Made by a program: the position numbers and the translations under genes. From Sulfitobacter indolifex (GTDB lineage Bacteria > Pseudomonadota > Alphaproteobacteria > Rhodobacterales > Rhodobacteraceae): a stretch of 64,000 nucleotides of DNA. Where the stretch lies: contig NZ_CP084951.1 of assembly GCF_022788655.1 (NCBI RefSeq), forward strand, positions 1,302,001 through 1,366,000, written 5' to 3'. The notes beneath the pieces were generated by a model. It saw only the letters and a program-made list of their open reading frames with translations, was not told where the DNA came from and did not search any database. Every line of letters starts with the position of its first letter. Position 1 is the stretch's first letter. Positions 25,143 through 31,532 of this stretch are shown one piece after another.

Positions 25143-26018
25143 TTATTGATCCTCAGTCTTCTTGATCACGTAGCCTACGGTCAGCAGCGCGTCCGACAGG
25201 GCGGTGCGAATGCTGGACCGGGTGGAAACAGTACCGACATCAATGCCAAGCTGCACCATGGTTTGGGCGATCATCGGGCTGATGCCGCTGATGATACATT
25301 CAGCACCCATCAGACGCACGGCTGCAGCGGCGCGCAAGAGGTGCTGTGCCACTTGCGTATCGACCGTGCCAACGCCGGTGATGTCCATGATGACCACTTC
25401 GGCCTGACGCTCAAGAATGGTCTGAAGCAGATTCTCCATCACCTCTTGGGCGCGGGCGGAATCCAGCGTGCCGATCAGCGGCAGCGTCAGGACGCGGTCC
25501 CAAAGTTCGACCACAGGGGTCGACAGTTCCAGCATCTCTTGGCGCTGGCGATCAATGATCTGCTCACGCTCGACGATGAAGATTTCGTTGGTATAGATTG
25601 CGAAAGCATCGACCAGACGGGTCACCAGCATCACATCGCGGATCAGCACGCCTTGATCAACGTCCTGCAGCGATTCCAACCGTTTGAAAAGCGGGGTTTT
25701 CAGCGCCAAAACGAACGTTGCCATCTCGGTCGGGGTCACACCGCGGTTGACCCGCTCGCGGCTGACATCGGCCAGAACGGCGCGCAGATCGTCCCACTGA
25801 TTGTCGTCGAAATCGAAATCTTCGCCCGTGACGCCATCGCGCACACCTTTCGAGAAGGCTTTGAGCAGTTCGCGGTTCTGGTTCCGGCTTTCGGCGTCCG
25901 AAAAGAGGTCAGAACGCTTTACGCCTTCTTTGACCTGCGTTCCCAGCCACTCCTCGATGATCCCTTTAAAATCGGTGTCGAGAACAGTCAGTATATTCGC
26001 CGTAGCAGATTGCGGCAT
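25143..26018 (-). CDS. rsbR: RsbR-type stressosome sensor (RsbRD-like N-domain + STAS)
   Basis: A 291-residue protein. The N-terminal about 150 residues are helical and resemble the RsbRD-type sensory domain (RVNRGVTPTEMATFVLALK), with no haem, flavin or PAS signature. The C-terminal STAS domain (about 165-285) retains VIMDITGVGTVDTQVAQHLL and ISGISPMIAQTMVQLGI; Thr221 and Thr253 are the candidate RsbT targets. First gene of the operon. It is the only RsbR paralogue in the window; the signal is unknown. Confidence 0.92.
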   Translation of the reverse strand: MPQSATANILTVLDTDFKGIIEEWLGTQVKEGVKRSDLFSDAESRNQNRELLKAFSKGVRDGVTGEDFDFDDNQWDDLRAVLADVSRERVNRGVTPTEMATFVLALKTPLFKRLESLQDVDQGVLIRDVMLVTRLVDAFAIYTNEIFIVEREQIIDRQRQEMLELSTPVVELWDRVLTLPLIGTLDSARAQEVMENLLQTILERQAEVVIMDITGVGTVDTQVAQHLLRAAAAVRLMGAECIISGISPMIAQTMVQLGIDVGTVSTRSSIRTALSDALLTVGYVIKKTEDQ

Positions 26019-26185
26019 CTTGAACCCCAGTGTTTATTTCAAGCCCCATAGGCCAACCGTGAGGCAAAGTGTCAATAGGATGCAAGGCATTTGATCGGCG
26101 GCAACATGCCGTTCGTCAAAGGGAAGCGGCTGATAAGCTGCTGTTATTGCGCGCGCTCTTGCGATGGGTTTTCTGCGGAGCCGAT

Positions 26186-26227
26186 TGAAAAAGGGGCAGC
26201 ACCGGCGTTTTTACCTGATGCTGCCCC
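26186..26227 (-). terminator. intrinsic terminator after proV
   Basis: GGGGCAGCA-N17-TGCTGCCCC, a 9-pair stem, is followed on the minus strand by CTTTTTC. It ends the proXWV operon 33 bases past the proV stop. Confidence 0.8.
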
Positions 26228-26259
26228 CCGTAATTTTCAGCCTTTCGGCAGCAGCCGGG

Positions 26260-27306
26260 TTATTCTGCGGCCTCGCCGGGGTGGCGCGGCACGAGCGCGC
26301 GCACCAGATCACGCATGTGCAGCACGCCAACCTGACGGCCCTCACGCATGACGCGGTAGTTGTTTGTCGTATCGCCCTCTGACACGGCGATGATCGATTC
26401 CAGCGTATCGTCGTAATCGACCTCACCCGCCACATCGGTCGGCGGCACATCGGTCTTCTCCATGACAGAGCGGACCCGCAGCACCCTTGCGCGGTTGATG
26501 TCGCTGACGAAGGCTTCGATATAGGGGTCGTTCGGGTTCAGCAGGATGTGCTGCGGCTCGCCCTGTTGAACGATGAAGCCGTCTTTGAGGATCACCAGAT
26601 GGTCCGCCAGTTTCAGCGCTTCATCCAGATCGTGGGTGATGAAGATTACCGTCTTGTGCAACTCCTCCTGCAACTCGATCAGCAGGTCCTGCATGTCGGT
26701 CCGGATCAATGGATCGAGCGCGGAAAACGCCTCGTCCATCAGCATCACGTCAGAGTTCGAGGTCAGCGCCCGCGCAATGCCCACACGTTGCTGCATCCCG
26801 CCCGAAAGCTGTGCAGGGAACTGCTCACCTTGACCTTCCAGCCCCACACGGTCGAGCCACTTGGTGGCCTCGGCGGCGTATTTCGTGCGTGTTTTGCCTT
26901 CGATCTCCCAGCTTAGCCCTGCGTTTTCCAGCACGGTCCGGTGCGGCAGCAGGGCGAACTTTTGGAACACCATCGACATTTCGTGCTTACGCAGTTCCCG
27001 CAGGCGACGCTCGTTATAATCAAGAATGTTCTCACCGTTCATGATCACTTCGCCCGCCGTGGGGTCAATGAGCCGGTTGAGGTGCCGGATCAGCGTCGAT
27101 TTGCCCGACCCCGACAGCCCCATGATCACCGTGGTCTTGCCCGCAGGCATATCCACGTTGATGTTATTGAGGCCGAGCACATGGCCGGTTTCAGCCTGAA
27201 GATCGGTCTTGCTCATGCCGCCGCGCACCTTCTCCAACGCGCCCTGCGGGTCGTCGCCAAAGATCTTATACAGGTTGCGAACGCAGATTTTGATATCGTC
27301 TGTCAT
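26260..27306 (-). CDS. proV: glycine betaine/choline ABC transporter ATPase
   Basis: The ATP-binding subunit of a quaternary-amine uptake system. 348 residues from the ATG MTDDIKICV; a GTG 12 bases upstream, overlapping the proW stop, is an alternative. Walker A GLSGSGKST, signature LSGGMQQRVGIARAL, Walker B VMLMDEAFSALD and switch His in FITHDLDEAL are intact. The C-terminus (about 275-348) carries a CBS-like regulatory part, as in OpuAA/ProV, which senses ionic strength. It pairs with ProW and ProX. Confidence 0.94.
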   Translation of the reverse strand: MTDDIKICVRNLYKIFGDDPQGALEKVRGGMSKTDLQAETGHVLGLNNINVDMPAGKTTVIMGLSGSGKSTLIRHLNRLIDPTAGEVIMNGENILDYNERRLRELRKHEMSMVFQKFALLPHRTVLENAGLSWEIEGKTRTKYAAEATKWLDRVGLEGQGEQFPAQLSGGMQQRVGIARALTSNSDVMLMDEAFSALDPLIRTDMQDLLIELQEELHKTVIFITHDLDEALKLADHLVILKDGFIVQQGEPQHILLNPNDPYIEAFVSDINRARVLRVRSVMEKTDVPPTDVAGEVDYDDTLESIIAVSEGDTTNNYRVMREGRQVGVLHMRDLVRALVPRHPGEAAE

Positions 27307-27314
27307 GGCTGGTC

Positions 27315-28340
27315 TCACTTCTGCGATGCATTGATCCGCGCGAGCGCGGCTTTGGTGACCCGGTCAAGGATGATCGCCAGAAGGACGATCCCCAGACCCG
27401 ACAGAAGACCGACGCCCAGCTCAAGGCTCCGGATACCGCGCAGGACAAGCACACCGAGACCCGGGGCCGAGACCAGCGAGGCGATGACCACCATGGCGAG
27501 GCTCATCATGATGGTCTGGTTCACACCGGCCATGATGTTGGGCAGGGCCAGTGGGATCTGCACCTTGAAAAGCTTTTGACGGTTGGTCATGCCAAAGGCA
27601 TCGGCGGCCTCAATCACGTCTTGATCAACCAGACGAATGCCCAAGTCAGTTAGACGCACCACCGGGACGATGGCGTAAAGGATGATCGCGATGCCGTAGA
27701 GTTTCGGCTCAGTCACCGAGAACAAGAAGATCAGCGGGATCAGATAGACAAAGGGCGGTAGCGTTTGAAGCATGTCCAGCACCGGAATCATGCTGCGTTG
27801 GACCCGGTCACTGCGCGCCATGGCGATGCCAATGGGCACGCCCAAAAGCACACAGATAAAGGCGCAGACAAAAATAATCGCCAGCGTCTGCATCGTGTGG
27901 TCGTAAAAGTCGATAAACGCCAGAAAGCCAAAGACCAGCGCCACCAGACCCACCAGCTTGAGCGAACGGCCCACCGCATAGGTGATCAGCATCAAGAGCG
28001 GGATCATGATGAACCACGGCACCGCTTGCATGATCCACAGCGCGTTTTCTAAGGCCCAGCTTAGCGGTTGGGTTATCGGATCGACCACGACCTTCAAACT
28101 GTCTTTGATCGCAAGAAACCCTTGCTCCAACCCTTGGGTCAGATCGCGCGATTGGGGGATCGCGTCGCAGCTGTCGTGCAATGCGTCAAGCGAAGGGAAG
28201 GGCGTATCCCAAAGGGTCGTGTCCGCGTCGCCGCCTGCTTGCCCCATAAGGTCGGCCATGGAGCTGAGCCCACCGCCCTGGTCGTCGCCGCACCAGCCGC
28301 GCAGGCCGAGCGTGTCAAAGAAGTTGTCGTAAGTTGCCAT
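27315..28340 (-). CDS. proW: glycine betaine/choline ABC transporter permease
   Basis: A 341-residue inner-membrane permease. A hydrophilic N-terminal tail of about 100 residues precedes the membrane core, as in ProW. The ABC-permease coupling loop (EAADAFGMTNRQKLFKVQIPLALPNIMAGVNQ, about residues 240-272 in part) is present with the ending LDRVTKAALARI. It lies downstream of proX, after a 250-base gap with a strong hairpin, and just upstream of proV. Confidence 0.94.
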   Translation of the reverse strand: MATYDNFFDTLGLRGWCGDDQGGGLSSMADLMGQAGGDADTTLWDTPFPSLDALHDSCDAIPQSRDLTQGLEQGFLAIKDSLKVVVDPITQPLSWALENALWIMQAVPWFIMIPLLMLITYAVGRSLKLVGLVALVFGFLAFIDFYDHTMQTLAIIFVCAFICVLLGVPIGIAMARSDRVQRSMIPVLDMLQTLPPFVYLIPLIFLFSVTEPKLYGIAIILYAIVPVVRLTDLGIRLVDQDVIEAADAFGMTNRQKLFKVQIPLALPNIMAGVNQTIMMSLAMVVIASLVSAPGLGVLVLRGIRSLELGVGLLSGLGIVLLAIILDRVTKAALARINASQK

Positions 28341-28539
28341 CTGTCGCTTTCCCGGCCCGGATCAGGCCGTTACCTTAACGAGAGCGCCGTTCAACATGCG
28401 ATGTGCACGGAACAGTCTGCTCTCACGAGAGGCTGCAAATCTACACCTATGTCCTTGCAAAGAAACTGCGGAGCGCGGCCTAAGCCCGCGCGCAGTGGGT
28501 GTGAAAAGACGTAAGTCCTGCCGCCGTTTATGAAACAAT

Positions 28540-28571
28540 CGGGCGGGAACCTCAAAAAAGGTCCCCGCCCG
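28540..28571 (-). terminator. proX-proW intercistronic hairpin
   Basis: CGGGCGGGAACC-N8-GGTCCCCGCCCG, a 12-pair stem with one G-T-type mismatch, begins 18 bases after the proX stop. The minus-strand tail ATTGTTTC is T-poor, so it should stop only part of the transcription and stabilise proX mRNA, giving more binding protein than permease. Confidence 0.65.
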
Positions 28572-28589
28572 AAAATCTGTTATACGGTC

Positions 28590-29558
28590 TTACTGTTCAA
28601 GCAGCTTGGACAGGTTGCCGCGCGCGTCGTCGCTCAGCCAATCGGCCCAGACGTCTTTGTTGTTCTGCAAGAAGTAAACAGCCGCTTCCTCGTTGGAGGC
28701 GTTGCTTTCACCTTGCCAAGCCAGCAGCTTGCTCATCTCGTCGGTCTTGAAAGTGACGTTGCCGATGAATTTCGCGATTTCAGGATTGTTGTCGTGGAAA
28801 TCCTTGGTCATCACGGTCAGAACCGGTGCCGTTGGGAAGGCCGACGGCTTGGGATCGGGATTGTCGGCGTTCTGGTTTGCGGTATGCGCGGCTTCGTCAT
28901 ACGCGCCCATGTCGACGCTGGTCATGTCGAATTTACCCAGCGGCGTGGTGGGGCCCCAGTAGTAGCCGAACCATGGTTCTTCGCTTTCATAGGCCGAAGC
29001 CATGGAGGTCGACAAAGTCTCGCCCGAGCCGTGGTTGAAGACTTCGATGCCGTTGCCTTCGAGGTCAAAGGCGCGCGCGAGGTTGTCGTTTACCAAGCGG
29101 CAGCCCCAGCCATCGGGGCAGTTGTTGAACATGCCACCGACCAGTTCGGGGTTTGCCAGAATGCCGTCGAGGGTTGTCAGCTCAGGATGCGCTTCGGCCA
29201 GATAGGTGGGGATCCACCAGCCTTCGACACCACCGGGGTCGAGCACGCTTGTCAGCTCAACGATCTTGCCGTTCTCTTTCAGCTTCTTGTAGGCATCACC
29301 GGCAGAGTTGGTCCACATTTCCGGCACGATGTCCGGCTCGTTGTTTTCCGACAGCGAAGTCACGGCGGGCGTGGTGTCAGACGGCACAGTGGTCACGTCG
29401 CAGCCGTAGCCCTGAACCAGCAGGAATTCGGTGACGGCGGTGACGATCTGTGCCGAGGCCCAGTTCATTTCCGCGATCGAGACTTCGCCGCAGTCCTGAG
29501 CGGCAGCAGCCATGGGGGTCGCGACGGCGAAAACCGTGCCAAGCAAATAGCGTTTCAT
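28590..29558 (-). CDS. proX: glycine betaine/choline-binding periplasmic protein
   Basis: A 322-residue OpuAC/ProX-family binding protein with signal peptide (MKRYLLGTVFAVATPMAAAAQ). The Trp-rich ligand-binding positions are visible in VPEMWTNSAGDA, GGVEGWWIPTY and EPWFGYYWGPTTPLGKF, whose aromatic residues form the cage for the quaternary amine. An AGGAG site 8-9 bases before MKRYLLG rules out the reading 11 codons longer. First gene of proX-proW-proV; osmoprotectant or choline uptake is the expected role. Confidence 0.95.
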   Translation of the reverse strand: MKRYLLGTVFAVATPMAAAAQDCGEVSIAEMNWASAQIVTAVTEFLLVQGYGCDVTTVPSDTTPAVTSLSENNEPDIVPEMWTNSAGDAYKKLKENGKIVELTSVLDPGGVEGWWIPTYLAEAHPELTTLDGILANPELVGGMFNNCPDGWGCRLVNDNLARAFDLEGNGIEVFNHGSGETLSTSMASAYESEEPWFGYYWGPTTPLGKFDMTSVDMGAYDEAAHTANQNADNPDPKPSAFPTAPVLTVMTKDFHDNNPEIAKFIGNVTFKTDEMSKLLAWQGESNASNEEAAVYFLQNNKDVWADWLSDDARGNLSKLLEQ

Positions 29559-29860
29559 AGTGATTTCTCCTTTATTGCATCCACAGTGCAACGCAGGCGC
29601 GCACCGCTGATCTTTGAGCCCGTTGCATCATGAAAAAGCCAGTCACGTCATAGGACGCGGCAGCTCTAAATGGCCGGGTTTGCTGGAGATAAGAAAGCAG
29701 GTCGGTCGCCCATGTGCAACACGATTGCCGGGCGCAAGGCGCAAGTTCGGGGCACCGCGCCAAGATGGGCGCGGTGAAAAAGCATGCAGCACCTATAAAC
29801 GAAGCGCTATATTTATAAGGCCATTCGCACCGCTTTCAGCAGAGGCGCGATTTGGGCTGA
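29559..29860. other. non-coding region between DUF1127 gene and proX
   Basis: Holds the presumed proX promoter near its left end and a perfect 9-pair hairpin CACCGCGCC-AAGATG-GGCGCGGTG (29753-29776), about 85 bases past the end of the minus-strand DUF1127 gene. The minus-strand tail has no T-run. No gene is seen. Confidence 0.5.
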
Positions 29861-30136
29861 TCAACGGCGGGAAAAACTTTCCATGTCGCGGATATGCTGG
29901 GGGATGTCTTTGCGGCTCAGGCCGATGTCCTGCAACAGGCGGTCGTCCATGGCGTTCAGGGTCGACAGGGTGCGGTTACGCTCCCAACGGCGCAGGGTGT
30001 CGCGCAGCGCACGGCGCAGCATGGCAACAAGGGCCAGACCTTCCGAGGCGGCCACTTGACCCATGGCCCCACCGGCAAAGGCAGTTCCCGGCATACCGGC
30101 GATTTGGTTGGTGTTCTTCAGCAGGCGGAAATGCAT
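29861..30136 (-). CDS. DUF1127 (YjiS-like) small protein
   Basis: A 91-residue basic protein ending in a DUF1127 domain: the motif LNAMDDRLLQDIGLSRKDIPQHI occupies about residues 58-80. DUF1127 proteins are abundant in alphaproteobacteria; some act in RNA turnover and phosphate or stress responses, but this one's role is unknown. The start MHFRLLKNT is picked because GGAG lies six bases before it; longer readings to 30148 or 30223 lack a site. Confidence 0.85.
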   Translation of the reverse strand: MHFRLLKNTNQIAGMPGTAFAGGAMGQVAASEGLALVAMLRRALRDTLRRWERNRTLSTLNAMDDRLLQDIGLSRKDIPQHIRDMESFSRR

Positions 30137-30445
30137 GGCATGCTCCATAAGAATAAGGTTTGAGGAACGAGGGATCCGCAAAACAAGACGGCCAATGCCA
30201 AAAGGCCGGGCCGGGTCGCTCATGCGGGTCTCATCTTAGCTGTGATCCGGAAAGTCAGTTGGAACCCCCATGGTCCGGGCAGGCGGATCGGCCTGTCCGA
30301 CCGGGGTTACCGGCGGTTCAGCAAATTGCCCGATCTACGCGGGCGCCTCTTATGAACAGCATTCATTAACATGCCGCGCATTTCGTTCACCCAAGCGTCT
30401 ATTGCAATAGGGTGAAACGGGGGTGCGACAACCTGCCACAGAGGT

Positions 30446-30482
30446 GGGGCGCAAGGCGCGCTATGGCAGGGGTTTGCGCCCC
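30446..30482. repeat. hairpin-forming inverted repeat
   Basis: GGGGCGCAA-N19-TTGCGCCCC, perfect over 9 bases, in a region without genes. It could be a terminator stem, part of a small RNA or a relic. No T-run directly follows on either strand. Confidence 0.45.
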
Positions 30483-30534
30483 GTCTGCACCGTGTCGTTT
30501 GCGACCGAATAAGGGTCGTTTTGAGAGGGGGTAG

Positions 30535-30714
30535 GCGGCGTACTGGCTCAAGATATCCGAACAGGCTTGGGCGGTCTTTTACAAAGCTGCCGAAGCTCCA
30601 AAGCGTCTCTCATTTGTATCGGACGCGATACGAGAGGTGGCATGGCTGGGTAAAGGAAGCGCGGTCTATACACTTGAACATGTATTCTTCTTGCTGAGGC
30701 GCGGCACATTCTAA
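30535..30714 (+). pseudogene. possible coding fragment without start
   Basis: Between an in-frame TAG and TAA there are 59 codons with protein-like composition (for example SEQAWAVFYKAAEAPKRL and YTLEHVFFLLRRGTF) but no start codon or ribosome-binding site. I recognise no family. It may be a decayed gene or chance. Confidence 0.2.
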
Positions 30715-30888
30715 GCGCGTGGCATAGGCCCGTCCCTGGCGCAAACTGATTCGGCGGGAATAAGGCGTTCAATGCAGGCTATCGTCACCAGTTACGCAGG
30801 TTTTGACGGCATTGGTTCCAGCTTGAGAACAAGCAACCGAAAAGAATGACGAAAACAAGGCGGCGCGCTTGGGGCGTTTTTACGGCAG

Positions 30889-30913
30889 AACTGTTTCTTA
30901 TAGCGAAACAGTT
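30889..30913. repeat. perfect inverted repeat AACTGTTTC-N7-GAAACAGTT
   Basis: A 25-base element with perfect 9-base arms, A+T-rich, in non-coding DNA about 450-600 bases upstream of the RTX gene cluster. Its symmetry and spacing suit a dimeric regulator's binding site; it could also form a weak stem. No regulator gene lies beside it. Confidence 0.5.
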
Positions 30914-31364
30914 TTGGTAAGTGCTTTCATAGAGATGCCGTTGTGCCCTGTTAATTTCCCTTAATACTATGGCGAACCGCTGTTTGGTGCGAAAACCTGT
31001 GGGAAACAATGGATGGCTTCAGACCCGCTAAACCACCTGAATTGCGGCAAAACTCCATTTTGTTCCGGCAAGTTTCAAACATTTTTCTCTTTGTCCAATC
31101 GTATAGCTTGGCTATTCCTATAGGTGCCCAACTGGGGGGCATAAGAAGTCTGTAGGTCACGGGGGCGGCCGCATTGAGCGCATCGAGTATGCGGGAAATG
31201 TGGGTACGCCGCGAAATTTGCGACCGTATACACATCGTCACTGGGAAGGTCTTCTTCTCGGTCATGGGCCTTGTGCCGACTTTTCCCCTTCGTTGCAGCA
31301 AGCTGCGTGCCGTCTGATCTGGATTTCAGCCAGCGGGGCGCGTGTGAACGGAGGGAGAGACAAA

Positions 31365-31532
31365 ATGATACCTAAGCAACAGGCCCTGCCACTGGCCTTC
31401 TGCGTGGCAAGAAATGCCCAAATTAGCCGCTCTGCCGTTCGGCGCTCTATTCGTCAGATTGAAACTGCATTCACTTCCAAGACGGCCGCGTTGCGCGCCG
31501 CGTGCAACACCGCTCAGGAGACTTCACAATGA
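31365..31532 (+). CDS. small ORF translationally coupled to the RTX-Hint gene
   Basis: A 55-codon frame (MIPKQQALPLAFCVARNAQ ... AACNTAQETSQ) preceded by a strong purine-rich site (GGAGGGAGAGA) and ending in TGA that overlaps the ATG of the RTX gene (ATGA). Basic N-terminal half, one possible short hydrophobic stretch, no domain recognised. Either a leader peptide for coupling translation of the long gene or a real small protein. The strong site and overlap are the evidence; codon pattern alone would not convince. Confidence 0.45.
   Translation: MIPKQQALPLAFCVARNAQISRSAVRRSIRQIETAFTSKTAALRAACNTAQETSQ

Larger units (their letters stand above)
30224..31364. other. 1.1-kb gene-poor region with inverted repeats
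   Basis: No intact gene is supported on either strand. It contains a 9-pair hairpin GGGGCGCAA ... TTGCGCCCC (30446-30482), a perfect inverted repeat AACTGTTTC-N7-GAAACAGTT (30889-30913), and a start-less open frame at 30535-30714. The right part must hold the promoter of the RTX gene cluster. Confidence 0.55.

Noticed and set aside
28530..29633. 367-codon plus-strand open frame opposite proX
   Set aside because: Antisense to a clear binding-protein gene with signal peptide and ribosome-binding site.
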